Assembly (NCBI GenBank): GCA_937868485.1
Contig: CALMML010000099.1
Span: 1-44,924 of the forward strand
DNA: 44,924 nt
Reading direction: 5' to 3'
From: an uncultured Myxococcales bacterium
Lineage (GTDB): Bacteria; Myxococcota_A; Polyangia; Palsa-1104; JAEUJZ01
In this document: in pieces, positions 33,785 to 41,863 of the stretch
Layout: every line of letters begins with the position of its first letter
Position numbering within the stretch: the stretch's first letter is position 1
Translations under genes and position numbers: made by a program
The notes under the pieces: model-generated
Told to the model about the DNA's origin: nothing
Seen by the model: the letters and a program-made list of their open reading frames with translations, nothing else
Databases searched by the model: none

Positions 33785-34525
33785 ATGGACCAGATCGCAG
33801 CCCAGGTTGAGTTTGGATGCACAAGCCACTCGGTTCTTTCGGCCTTCGATGTGGCGCTCCTTCGGAAGTCGCGGGTGCTGTCCTCGCTAAGTGATGAGGA
33901 ATTGTCGAGGCTGATGGCGGTTGCGCGGCCCGAGCTGATTTCGGCTTCCTCGGTGATTGTTCCGCAGAGCGCGCCGATCGAGAGCCTGCTGGTGATGATC
34001 AGCGGGACGGCGAAGGTGGTGATGACGGGCACCGCCGGTCGCGAAGTCACGCTGGAGATGCTGCGTCCCGGGGACTTGATCGCAGAGACCTCGCTGATCG
34101 ATGGATCGCCGACCACGGCGTCGGTGGTTGCGCTGTCGGATGTGCAGCTTCTGGCGCTTCCTCGTCATGAGGTCGTGCAGCTTCTGGGGCGGTATCCGCA
34201 GCTTACGCTGAGCCTGCTGTCGGAAATGGCCAATCGGATGCGTCGAGCCGAAGAGACGATCTTCGCGCTGGCGCTTCAGGACATCGAGGAGCGGCTGTGT
34301 CGGGTGCTGGTTCGGCTGGCCCGTGATGAGCGCAGCCCGGATCATCAAGGCGGTCTGCTGATGCGTCGTCGTCCCACGCAGCAAGAGCTGGCCAACATGG
34401 TCGGTGCCACGCGTGAGTCGGTTTCGCGCTGTCTGACGACGCTGGCTCGCAAAGGTCTGGCGGTCTGCCAAGGCCGGAGCATGCTGCTCACGTCGCGTCT
34501 GATCCGTCGGGAAAGCGAGCTCTAG
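33785..34525 (+). CDS. Crp/Fnr family transcriptional regulator
   Basis: From ATG 33785, with GGGGAG close upstream, the protein has 246 residues. The frame extends further upstream from a TTG, but that part has no domain. A cyclic-nucleotide-binding-like beta-barrel spans 35-145, with RPGDLIAETSLIDGSPTTASVVA as the phosphate-binding-cassette region. The dimer helix spans about 146-180. The helix-turn-helix PTQQELANMVGATRESVSRCLTTL spans about 197-220. The recognition helix carries E..SR as in Fnr. There is no Fnr-type N-terminal Cys cluster, so an Fe-S sensor is unlikely. The effector is unknown. The stop overlaps that of the convergent peroxidase gene within CTAG. Confidence 0.92.
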   Translation: MDQIAAQVEFGCTSHSVLSAFDVALLRKSRVLSSLSDEELSRLMAVARPELISASSVIVPQSAPIESLLVMISGTAKVVMTGTAGREVTLEMLRPGDLIAETSLIDGSPTTASVVALSDVQLLALPRHEVVQLLGRYPQLTLSLLSEMANRMRRAEETIFALALQDIEERLCRVLVRLARDERSPDHQGGLLMRRRPTQQELANMVGATRESVSRCLTTLARKGLAVCQGRSMLLTSRLIRRESEL

Positions 34526-35100
34526 CGAAGCGCTGCTTCGATCGCGCTGGTGAGATCTCCGCTGTCGGGGCTGACTCGGCTGGAATACTGCGCGAGGACC
34601 TGACCGTTTTTGCCGACCAAGTATTTGTAAAAGTTCCACTTGGGCTCGCCGTGCTTGCGCGACAGGAACTTGAACACCGGCGACGCGCTTCCTCCTGACA
34701 CCGGACCTTTTTCAAACAGCGGGAACGTGACGCCGTAGCGGACCTTGCAGAACTTGGCGATCTCTTCGCCGCTGCCGGGCTCTTGACGGAAGTCGTTCGA
34801 CGGAAACCCAAGCACGACCAGGCCCTTGTCTTTGTACTTTGCGTAGAGCGCTTCGAGTCCCGCGTACTGGCCGGTGAAGCCGCACTCCGAGGCGGTGTTC
34901 ACGATCAGCAAGACCTTGCCTTTGTAGTCGGCAAGCGAGACGTTTTTTCCGTCGAGCGCTTTGGCGGTCAGTGCATGAAGGCTGTCGTCCGCGACGGGAG
35001 CGGCAGCCTTGGGCGCATCGGCTTTGGGTGCATCGGCGGACGCGGCACCGGGAACGAGTGGAATCAGGCTCATGATGGCGACTTTCAGCAAGTTGTTCAT
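34522..35100 (-). CDS. exported glutathione peroxidase family protein
   Basis: From ATG 35100 the protein has 192 residues with a signal peptide (about 1-22) and a repeated Ala-Asp-Pro-Lys linker (about 22-36). The frame is open further upstream but without a start that keeps the signal. The catalytic set is Cys73 in NTASECGFT, Gln106 in the QEPGS loop, and Trp155-Asn156 in KWNFYKYLV. Cys replaces selenocysteine, as in bacterial thiol peroxidases of this family, which often use thioredoxin. Its export suggests it removes peroxides in the periplasm. Confidence 0.93.
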   Translation of the reverse strand: MNNLLKVAIMSLIPLVPGAASADAPKADAPKAAAPVADDSLHALTAKALDGKNVSLADYKGKVLLIVNTASECGFTGQYAGLEALYAKYKDKGLVVLGFPSNDFRQEPGSGEEIAKFCKVRYGVTFPLFEKGPVSGGSASPVFKFLSRKHGEPKWNFYKYLVGKNGQVLAQYSSRVSPDSGDLTSAIEAALR

Positions 35101-35228
35101 GCCGATTAGATTCCACCGTAGGGCCGTGGCGGTGCAAGCGTACCTGCCTTCGCGCGCACGACGTTTCATGCGAAAACAACCAAGTCGCCGAGCAGATACG
35201 TGGCTTGGCAAAAAAAGGACAAGGTGCG

Positions 35229-35972
35229 ATGGCAAAGGTTGCAAAAGAGCGATTCGGTGCGCTGGACTGTGTGATCACCGGCGGAACCGATGGCGTGGGT
35301 GGTGGCGATGGACCGCTGGTTGTGCTGCTGCACGGCTTTGGCGCGCCAGGAACGGACTTGGTGGGGCTGTCGCAAGTGCTCGAGGTGCCGGACAAGACGC
35401 GCTTTGCGTTTCCGGCGGCTCCGCTGTCGCTGGGCGGACCGGACTTTGGCTTCGGGATGATGGGCATGGACTCACGCGCGTGGTGGATGATCGACATGGA
35501 GCGCTTGCAGATGCAGATGCTCAGTGGTCGCGTGGAACGGCTGGCGTCCGAGGTTCCCGAAGGTCTGGCGGCGGCGCGGAGCAAGCTGGAACAGACGCTC
35601 GATGCGCTGGAGCGTCGACTGGGCGTTCCGGCGGGAAAGACCGTGCTCGGCGGCTTTTCGCAGGGCTCGATGCTGTCGACGGATGTGATGCTGCGCTCGG
35701 GACGCAAGCTGGCGGGTCTTGTGATCTGGTCAGGAACCGTAATTGCTGAGGCTGAATGGACGGCACGACTGTCCGCGTGTGCTGGGCTGCCGATCTTTCA
35801 AAGTCACGGTGTGATGGACCCGATCTTGCCGTATGAGCAAGCCGAGCGTCTGCGCGATCACTTGAATCAGGGGGGCGCTCAGCTCGACTTTGTGGCGTTC
35901 CGAGGCGCTCACGAGATTCCAGAGCTGGTGGTGCAGCAGTCGTCGGAGTTTCTGTCGCGCGTGCTCGGATAG
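35229..35972 (+). CDS. alpha/beta hydrolase, phospholipase/carboxylesterase family
   Basis: From ATG 35229 the protein has 247 residues. An in-frame TTG at 35205 is less likely, and AAGG lies about eight bases before the ATG. The fold is that of the YpfH/EstB-type carboxylesterases. The oxyanion region is LLHGFGAPG (about 34-42). The nucleophile Ser144 lies in GGFSQGS, Asp197 in VMDPILP, and His228 in AHEIPE. A Met-rich lid (75-97, MMGMDSRAWWMIDMERL) is notable. Substrates are short-chain acyl esters or lysophospholipids in related enzymes. Its real substrate is unknown. Confidence 0.92.
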   Translation: MAKVAKERFGALDCVITGGTDGVGGGDGPLVVLLHGFGAPGTDLVGLSQVLEVPDKTRFAFPAAPLSLGGPDFGFGMMGMDSRAWWMIDMERLQMQMLSGRVERLASEVPEGLAAARSKLEQTLDALERRLGVPAGKTVLGGFSQGSMLSTDVMLRSGRKLAGLVIWSGTVIAEAEWTARLSACAGLPIFQSHGVMDPILPYEQAERLRDHLNQGGAQLDFVAFRGAHEIPELVVQQSSEFLSRVLG

Positions 35973-35975
35973 TCG

Positions 35976-36947
35976 CTAGAACTGAAGCCGCATGTCACCT
36001 TGGAGCACTTCGCGCACGCGGCCTTCCACCTGCACGGTGGTTCCGTCGCAGAATGCGCGTAGCAGCGAACGACGGCCCGGCGCTCCTTCGATGAGTCCTT
36101 TGGGCGGACCTTGATCGATCTCGAGCGGCTGACCCGGAGCCAGCACGCGATGGTGATGCAGATACACCGCGAGAGATGCTGCTGCACTTCCCGTCGCTGG
36201 ATCTTCGCTTGGCGCATCGTAAGCAAAAAAGCGCGCTCTTACCGAGACGGGTCCGTCGCTGCGAGGCGGAGTCAGAAACGAAAACGCCAAGATGCCCAGC
36301 TCAGCGCCGAGCGCTTTTTCCGCCACGACGACATCGCGATAGCTGGTGCTTAGGTTTTCGATTTCTTCGACGGTCTGGATCGGAACCATCAGCTGACGCG
36401 CACCGCCACTGACGACCTGCGGATACAGCACTTTTTCCGTCGCTGCCGAGTGAACCTTTGTGACAAAGCGATCGAGCGAAAGTCCCAGCGCCGGAGACAG
36501 CCAAGCAAGTCGCTCGTCGCTGATCGGAGATCCTGGCACGCTGATTCGCTCGTGGGAAAACTGCGCGCGCTCGGGAAGATCGTGTCCCGTCACCGTCACC
36601 GTCACCACACCCAGTCCCGTTTCCAGCCGAACCGTCGTCTGCGGCGCTTGAAACTGGAGCCGCCCATTGAGCAGCACAGCGACGGCAGTTCCCAGCAGCG
36701 GATGTCCAGCAAACGGGATCTCTTTGGCCTGCGTAAAGATGCGAACGCGCAGATCGGCTCGGTCGGGCTGACTCGGCGGCTGATAAAACGTCGTCTCCGA
36801 TAGACCCAGCTCGCGAGCGAGCGCCAGGTGAGCCTCTTCTGGAATGCTGCTTCCGTCGAGCACTGCGAGTGGGTTGCCACCAAACGGCGACTCCGCAAAC
36901 ACGTCAACCCAGACAAAAGGAACAGACCGCTTCATGGGCGTCACCAT
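35976..36947 (-). CDS. PhzF family isomerase/epimerase
   Basis: The 323-residue protein has the two-fold PhzF/diaminopimelate-epimerase-like architecture. The conserved general acid/base is Glu51 in LGLSETTF. IPFAGHPLLGTA and EDPATGSAA (the second half-site phosphate-loop-like motif) are both present. PhzF itself isomerises an intermediate in phenazine synthesis, but most members have unknown substrates. No phenazine genes are nearby. AAGAAGG lies about eight bases before ATG 36947, which supports that start over the internal ATG at 36935. The stop is four bases from the convergent esterase stop. Confidence 0.92.
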   Translation of the reverse strand: MVTPMKRSVPFVWVDVFAESPFGGNPLAVLDGSSIPEEAHLALARELGLSETTFYQPPSQPDRADLRVRIFTQAKEIPFAGHPLLGTAVAVLLNGRLQFQAPQTTVRLETGLGVVTVTVTGHDLPERAQFSHERISVPGSPISDERLAWLSPALGLSLDRFVTKVHSAATEKVLYPQVVSGGARQLMVPIQTVEEIENLSTSYRDVVVAEKALGAELGILAFSFLTPPRSDGPVSVRARFFAYDAPSEDPATGSAAASLAVYLHHHRVLAPGQPLEIDQGPPKGLIEGAPGRRSLLRAFCDGTTVQVEGRVREVLQGDMRLQF

Positions 36948-37023
36948 CGCTTGGACCTTCTTGGCACGTCAAGCCGCGCAATGACTGTAGTGGAAAGGGT
37001 TTCCCGTCGCTGTCAGGCACGAA

Positions 37024-38013
37024 CTAACGCGTGCCCATGCTCATGATGATCAGACCGGCTCCGAGTCCAACGGCGAACGCGATCGCGATTCCGAGCACCG
37101 CCGCCGAGGATAGTCCACGCAGCAGCGGGCCGGGCACTTTGTTCTTCGCGACGGCTCCGAGGACTTGGGTCTTGTCTCCGCGATCGGGCGCAAGATCAGC
37201 AATGTCGAGGAGTGCTTTGCGCAGCTCCTCGGCAGTTTGGAAGCGCTCCTCGGGACGCTTGGCCATGCAGCGCTGAACCAGCTTGGCCATCGCGTCGCTG
37301 ACGAGTCCGGCTCCGTGATCGCCAGCGGGCGACGGAACCTTGGTCACATGCATGATCTCCAGCGTCTCGCGCGAGGTCTTGCCGAGGAACGGAACTTCGC
37401 CCGTCAGCAGCTCAAACATCAGCACACCGACGGCGTAGAGATCGGCTCGACCGTCGACGCGCTTGCCTTCGGCTTGCTCTGGCGCCATGTACGCGGCCGA
37501 TCCAAGCGCGATGCCAGCACGGGTTCGGTGAGCGACGGGACCAGCAAACTGCGCGATGCCGAAATCGACGATCTTGATGAAGTCGGAGTCTCCACCGCGA
37601 CGAACCACGACGATGTTGTCCGGCTTGAGATCGCGGTGTACGACGCCAACTTTGTGCGCAGCGTCGAGACCTGCACAGATCTGTGCGGCCAGTCGAGCGA
37701 CGCGATGCGGAGCCAGCACGCGCTCTCGCTGAAGCAGCTTTCGAAGGTCTTCGCCAGCCAGGTATTCCATGACGTACGCGACGACACCTTTTTGAGGATC
37801 GGCGACAAAGTCATAGACATCAACGAGGTGTTCGTCCCCGATCTGAGCGACGGCCCGTGCCTCGCAAAACAGTCGAGACACCAGCTCGGGGTCCCAGCCG
37901 TCGAGCACTTTGACTGCAGCTCGTCGACCGAGTCGCTCGTGCTCAGCCAGATAGACGCGACCCATTGCCCCCGCGCCCAATAGCTTGAGCAGTCGGTAGC
38001 CTCCGATCACCAT
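37024..38013 (-). CDS. Pkn-type serine/threonine protein kinase with C-terminal membrane anchor
   Basis: Numbered from ATG 38013, the kinase domain has the Gly-rich loop LGAGAMGRV (12-20), Lys35 in AAVKVL, Glu51 of helix C, catalytic HRDLKPDN (126-133), DFG (150-152) and APEQ. All catalytic residues are intact, so it should be active. A short linker leads to a single C-terminal transmembrane helix (about 305-325) and almost no exterior part. Any sensory input must therefore come from partners. The start is open to question. An ideal AGGAGG (38060-38065) has no ATG, GTG or TTG in frame at the right distance, but a CTG at 38050-38052 stands seven bases after it. If used, this adds 13 residues. 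Confidence 0.93.
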   Translation of the reverse strand: MVIGGYRLLKLLGAGAMGRVYLAEHERLGRRAAVKVLDGWDPELVSRLFCEARAVAQIGDEHLVDVYDFVADPQKGVVAYVMEYLAGEDLRKLLQRERVLAPHRVARLAAQICAGLDAAHKVGVVHRDLKPDNIVVVRRGGDSDFIKIVDFGIAQFAGPVAHRTRAGIALGSAAYMAPEQAEGKRVDGRADLYAVGVLMFELLTGEVPFLGKTSRETLEIMHVTKVPSPAGDHGAGLVSDAMAKLVQRCMAKRPEERFQTAEELRKALLDIADLAPDRGDKTQVLGAVAKNKVPGPLLRGLSSAAVLGIAIAFAVGLGAGLIIMSMGTR

Positions 38014-38323
38014 GCCGGCTCGTGCATCCCGGGATTGCTCAACCTGGCTCAGACAAAAACCTCCTGGTGAAGAATACAGAAAAAAGATTACGTAATCAAT
38101 CAAGCGACAGCCGTAGTTTGCTGCGTGAAGTGCACACTGTTCCGAGTGAAAATCAGCCAAGCCAGAGCGAGAAATGCTCGAATGGCGTGTTGCTGTTTGC
38201 GAAAAATATGTAAGGAAAGTTGCGAACGGAAAGAGGCATCATCCGCAGTGCGGACAACGCTTCGTGATGGATGTAGGTGGAGCGCTGCGTCCGAGGAACC
38301 GGACGCGCAGACGTCAGTGCGGA
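38014..38323. promoter_or_regulatory. gap between the kinase and the Pro-rich gene
   Basis: I see no gene. GATTACGTAATC (38086-38097) is a perfect 12-bp palindrome. Read toward the kinase it is followed by a run of six T, about 20 bases before its ribosome site, and it looks like an operator in the promoter. At the other end a hairpin follows the Pro-rich gene. The middle is unremarkable. Confidence 0.45.
38287..38306 (-). terminator. hairpin after the Pro-rich membrane protein gene
   Basis: GCGTCCG (38287-38293) and CGGACGC (38300-38306) form a perfect 7-bp stem with a 6-nt loop. It starts 17 bases past the stop codon on the minus strand. No U-run follows, so it may need Rho or act only as a 3' stabiliser. 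Confidence 0.45.
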
Positions 38324-39523
38324 CTACTTCGGCGGGTTCTTGATGCGATCGTCGAGACCTTCAATCACGAACTTCTCAAGCTCGGGGAGCTTGGACTTGA
38401 TCTGATTGATGCGCTCGATGCGGCGGTTGTAATCGCGGCAAGCCAGCTGGTTGGGATCGCCAACGATCACGTTCTTGAGCAGATCGGTCGGCTGGATCGG
38501 GATCACGATGTCCTTGGGCAGACCCTTGGCCGGCTTTTCTTGAAACTGACCGCTCACCGACGTGCGGTAGCGCAGCTTCATGTCGCCGGGATCGCAGCTG
38601 GCCTCGCCTTCCTTCGGACAAACCACTCCGCCGAGCGTGGCGAGAATGGCCTGCGGAAGCTTCTGGCTATAGTCGAACGTGACACCGAGTGGCGGCGGCG
38701 GTCCCTTGGCTGCAGCATCAACGGACGCCTTGATGCACTTCGCAAGAACGTCGCGATCGTTCTTGGTGAGCGCGGCGTGAAGCTGCACTTCGCGGAAGAA
38801 CGAGGTCACGTTGTTGTAGTAGTCGAACATCGAGCGAACGAGCTTGCCGTTGAACGTACCGAGCAGCGGCGTGAACAGCTTGTTGCTCGCTTCCGGCTCT
38901 GCCAGGTCCAGGTTCGCCAGCTTGTCGATCGTTTCAACCGACGGCGCTTCGCCTGGCTTGGTTTCCTTGAATGCATCGACGGCTGCTTTGACGCGGCCCC
39001 GAACGCCTTCGACTTCCTTCTTGATGTCTTTGGCTTTTTCGGTGCCCAGCTCGATGAACTCGCTCTGGCCCTTGATGAAGTTCACCGTGTAGCCGACGAG
39101 CACGCCGAGCACACCAGCGACACCGACGCCGAGAATCAGTCCAAGCGGACTCTTTTTGGCGCCTTCTTTGACTTCATCCGCATTGCCAGGGAGCGACTGG
39201 CCTGCGCCGTAAAACGCAGCCAGCGAAGCCGCCATGGCCGCTTGTTGTGCGGCATAGGGATCGGGCTTGGGCGGCTCGACCGGTGCTTGGAAGCCCGGAG
39301 GAGGCGGAAATCCAGCCGGTGGCGGAACCATTCCCGGAGGAACTGGAACCGCACCGGGAGGCGCTGCTCCCGCTGGACCGGGAAGCCCTGGAATGGGCGC
39401 CGGTGCTGGTGCGCCTGGAACCGCAGGACCCGCCGGAGCAGGGCCACCGCCCGCCTTCTTGACTCCGAGACGTGCTCTGAGGTCGTTGACGTTAGAACCA
39501 CCTGGTTTGTTGTTCTCGGCCAA
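38324..39523 (-). CDS. Pro-rich single-pass membrane protein of unknown function
   Basis: The start is TTG 39523, supported by GGAGG six bases upstream and the absence of any early ATG. The 399-residue protein has a basic N-terminus, a Pro/Ala/Gly tract (about 25-90), a transmembrane helix (about 126-146, LGLILGVGVAGVLGVLVGY), a coiled-coil-like Lys/Glu region (about 155-200), and a mostly helical exterior domain. That domain contains two Cys (in VVCPKEG and ASCD) that could form a disulphide. I recognise no family. Its position next to a Ser/Thr kinase, and the cytoplasmic Pro-rich tail, make it a possible kinase partner, which is inference. Confidence 0.8.
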   Translation of the reverse strand: MAENNKPGGSNVNDLRARLGVKKAGGGPAPAGPAVPGAPAPAPIPGLPGPAGAAPPGAVPVPPGMVPPPAGFPPPPGFQAPVEPPKPDPYAAQQAAMAASLAAFYGAGQSLPGNADEVKEGAKKSPLGLILGVGVAGVLGVLVGYTVNFIKGQSEFIELGTEKAKDIKKEVEGVRGRVKAAVDAFKETKPGEAPSVETIDKLANLDLAEPEASNKLFTPLLGTFNGKLVRSMFDYYNNVTSFFREVQLHAALTKNDRDVLAKCIKASVDAAAKGPPPPLGVTFDYSQKLPQAILATLGGVVCPKEGEASCDPGDMKLRYRTSVSGQFQEKPAKGLPKDIVIPIQPTDLLKNVIVGDPNQLACRDYNRRIERINQIKSKLPELEKFVIEGLDDRIKNPPK

Positions 39524-39915
39524 AGGCCCCCTCCGCTTGCCGGTCGACCGGCGTAGATGTTTGAACGAGTAAGGATCCTACCCGGCCACCGATCTCTGAG
39601 TGACAGATCGAGATGGCTGTGTCCGCTTCCACACTGTGGATCGTCGCTGCCAACTGCTGCTTTGCCATCCGTCGGTGTACACGAGCTGAAACCGTGTCAG
39701 GAATTGCTAAATCCTACGGAGCACGGGCGCGCACTGTCAAGCATCGACAGAGTTGTCGGAGCGTTCACGGGTGGTGTGTGAACTGTTGTTCATATTTTGC
39801 ATCGCACACAGCAGTCTCCGTGGGGAAGTTCGGAAGCTTGAGATGTGGCCCGCTGCTTGCTCCCTCGCTCTCGCAAGTAACTTTGTTTGTGGCTACTTCA
39901 CAGGGAGAACACCCG
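39524..39915. other. 392-bp divergent intergenic region
   Basis: No convincing gene lies here. A frame open from 39613 continues into the next gene, but it has no start with ribosome site and no signal-peptide sense until 39916. TGAAC-TGTT-GTTCA (39779-39792), followed by TATTTT, is a weak dyad. It must contain promoters for both flanking genes, though I cannot assign hexamers with confidence. Confidence 0.4.
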
Positions 39916-40968
39916 ATGCGCACTCTAGTCGCTGCTGCTCTGACAACTGCTACGCTGCTTTGTGCGTCCCCTCAAAGCGCCGAGGCTCAGGTCCTGTGGC
40001 GTCCTTGGCTGCGGCCTCGGGTGGTTGTGGTTCCGCCCCGCGTGGTTCTTCCCGTCGTGGCGCCGCCAGTTGTGATGGGTCCGCGAGTCTACGTGCAGCC
40101 GTATCCGCAGACGTATTACTATCCACCGCCGCCGCCGCCGGTGTACGTGCAGCCCGCGCCGCCGGTGTACGTGCAGCCCGCGCCGCCACCGCCGGTCATG
40201 GATCAGCCCGTTGCGCCGCCGCAAGAGCAGTATGCGCCGCTGCCGCCGCCGCCGATGTACATGCAGCCCGCGCCGGTTCAGCAGCCGATGTACATGCAGC
40301 CTGCGCCGGTTCAGCAGCCGGTGTATGTGCAGCCCGCGCCGGTTCAGCAGCCGGTGTATGTGCAGCCCGCGCCGGTTCAGCCCGTGGCACCGCCGCCTGC
40401 GATGAATGTGGTGACGGTTCAGCGTCCTTCGTTGCCGCAGTGGAAGTCTCGCTTTGGTATCGGCGCTCGCTTTGTCGGAGCCGTGAGCCTGGAAAACCAA
40501 GACTTTTCGGATCGGTTTACCCAGCTTGGCTTCGGTGGAGAGCTTCTGTATCGAGCGAACCGTCGCGTGGTGCTGGAGCTCGGTGGTGAATACCAAAAGC
40601 GGATGAGCAACGGCTTTGAGCGCTACGATGTGCCGGTGACGCTGGGTGTTCGGCTTCACATCGGAGCGCCGGACTGGGTCGTGTCTCCGTACTTTGTGAC
40701 GGCAGTCGGTGGCGTGTATTCGAACTTGGACTACGTGCGAAGCCAGGACAAGGCTTGGTATCTCGAAGGACAGCTCGGTGGTGGCTTGGAAGTGCGTCTG
40801 GGTCAGCACTTTGTGCTGAATGCGGACCTGCGCGGCGACGGGCGCTATCGAGTCGATGAGCCAGATGCCACGACGCAGTCCACGCAGAAGGTGAACGGCG
40901 TGGTGCTGAGCCCGCTCGGCAATCAGTACGGTCTACAAGCGCGTCTGGGCGCGGCGATCTACTTCTAA
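39916..40968 (+). CDS. outer-membrane beta-barrel protein with Pro/Gln repeat linker
   Basis: ATG 39916 follows AGGGAG by eight bases and gives 350 residues with a signal peptide ending at AEA (about 24). The next 140 residues are a Pro/Val/Tyr/Gln linker with YVQPAPP and 11-residue PAPVQQP[MV]Y units, probably crossing the periplasm or binding the wall. The C-terminal 190 residues read as an 8-stranded barrel of the OmpA/OmpW-like size class (FGIGARFVGAV to GLQARLGAAIYF) and end in Phe, the BAM signal. The function is unknown. Confidence 0.85.
   Translation: MRTLVAAALTTATLLCASPQSAEAQVLWRPWLRPRVVVVPPRVVLPVVAPPVVMGPRVYVQPYPQTYYYPPPPPPVYVQPAPPVYVQPAPPPPVMDQPVAPPQEQYAPLPPPPMYMQPAPVQQPMYMQPAPVQQPVYVQPAPVQQPVYVQPAPVQPVAPPPAMNVVTVQRPSLPQWKSRFGIGARFVGAVSLENQDFSDRFTQLGFGGELLYRANRRVVLELGGEYQKRMSNGFERYDVPVTLGVRLHIGAPDWVVSPYFVTAVGGVYSNLDYVRSQDKAWYLEGQLGGGLEVRLGQHFVLNADLRGDGRYRVDEPDATTQSTQKVNGVVLSPLGNQYGLQARLGAAIYF
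40261..40380 (+). repeat. 33-bp tandem repeat inside the barrel protein gene
   Basis: Three full and one partial copies of a 33-bp unit (starting at 40261, 40294, 40327 and 40360) encode the 11-residue unit [MV]QPAPVQQP[MV]Y. Copies differ by only a few bases. A 24-bp unit encoding VYVQPAPP is duplicated just upstream (40141-40188). Such repeats can change copy number by slippage. Confidence 0.85.
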
Positions 40969-41008
40969 TTCGACCTGCGCGGGAGCCCAGACTGTGCGAC
41001 GGAGCAAG

Positions 41009-41314
41009 CTACCCGCGTGGGGCCGTACACTGCGTCACCGACGCAACCGTCTTCCCCGAATCATCGACGCTGGACATGCAGACCTTGTAGTTGACGGCGG
41101 TCGGGCACGATGAAGTGCCACTGACCTTGCAGCCTCGGCTTTCACAGGTCTTGCGTGCCGCAAAGGTGTCCGAGCCGCTGTAACGACAGTAGTCTTTGCA
41201 AGCGGGCGCGCTGCCACTGCCGCAGATGTAGCAGCCATCGGCTCGAGCGATCGAGACGGAAAACACAGGCAGGATCGACAGCGAAAACAGGGCAAAACCG
41301 AGTAGGGACTTCAT
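41009..41314 (-). CDS. small Cys-rich exported protein
   Basis: The 101-residue protein has a signal peptide cleaved near ARADG (about 25). The mature 76 residues contain eight Cys (CYIC, ACKDYC, CESRGC and single ones near 70, 79 and 96), suggesting a compact disulphide-bonded fold. I recognise no family. GGAGG lies six bases before the ATG within AACCTCCAGGTT (41319-41330 on the plus strand). That is a near-palindrome that could partly mask the ribosome site. It lies upstream-oriented with the rhodanese and PHP lipoprotein genes on the same strand. Confidence 0.8.
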   Translation of the reverse strand: MKSLLGFALFSLSILPVFSVSIARADGCYICGSGSAPACKDYCRYSGSDTFAARKTCESRGCKVSGTSSCPTAVNYKVCMSSVDDSGKTVASVTQCTAPRG

Positions 41315-41380
41315 GGGGAACCTCCAGGTTGCAGGATCGATGGGGTCGATCGCAGTTTGACGAATCAGCCGAGAAAGTCC

Positions 41381-41839
41381 TTACCCGCTTTTTTCGATCG
41401 CTTTGCCAGCTTTTTTCCAGCCGGTGATGCCGACAGGTAGGACAAAGACGTTACTGTAACCAAGCTTGACGGCGCTGCGGGCTCCGATGTGGCTCGCGTG
41501 ACAGTGTTCGTTGTAGCAGTAGAACACCAGCATCGTGCTCTTGTCGGCGGGTAGGTCGGACGCTTTGATCTCGTCGTACTGAACCCAGGTTGCGCCGGGA
41601 ATGTGGCCTTCTTTGTAGGTGTCGAGTCCGTTGTTGTCGAAGACCGCGAGCTTGAGTGTTCCGGCGTGGGAATCGGCCAGCTTGGCGCTTAGCTCTGCGA
41701 TCGTGAGTCGAGAAAACGGATCGCTTGGCTCGCTGGCTGGGACGGCAGCGGCGTTGGGTTCATCGTGTTTTGGGCAGCCCGCGAGCGAAACCACAAGACC
41801 GACGGCACAAGCGAGCCTGAACCAGTGTGAACTGCGCAT
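41381..41839 (-). CDS. rhodanese-domain lipoprotein
   Basis: The 152-residue protein has a lipoprotein signal ending in LAGC (Cys22), then a rhodanese-like domain (about 43-148). The active loop is FYCYNEHCHAS: Cys108 is the expected sulphur-carrying residue and Cys113 is a second cysteine in the loop. GHIPGATWVQYDEI and VLPVGITGWKKAG are conserved framework. Rhodaneses move sulphane sulphur or act as redox sensors. The lipid anchor places it in the periplasm. GGAGA lies before the ATG. It is followed by the Cys-rich protein gene in the same direction. Confidence 0.9.
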   Translation of the reverse strand: MRSSHWFRLACAVGLVVSLAGCPKHDEPNAAAVPASEPSDPFSRLTIAELSAKLADSHAGTLKLAVFDNNGLDTYKEGHIPGATWVQYDEIKASDLPADKSTMLVFYCYNEHCHASHIGARSAVKLGYSNVFVLPVGITGWKKAGKAIEKSG

Positions 41840-41863
41840 GGAATTCTCCGCTTCAGCGTCGAG

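Noticed and set aside
38174-39556. 460-codon plus-strand open frame
   Set aside because: It is antisense to the Pro-rich membrane protein, which has a transmembrane helix, sensible composition and a Shine-Dalgarno. The antisense product is Arg-rich without motifs.
39753-40809. Ala-rich and His/Arg-rich frames overlapping the barrel gene on both strands
   Set aside because: They are generated by the Pro/Gln repeats of the real gene read in other frames.
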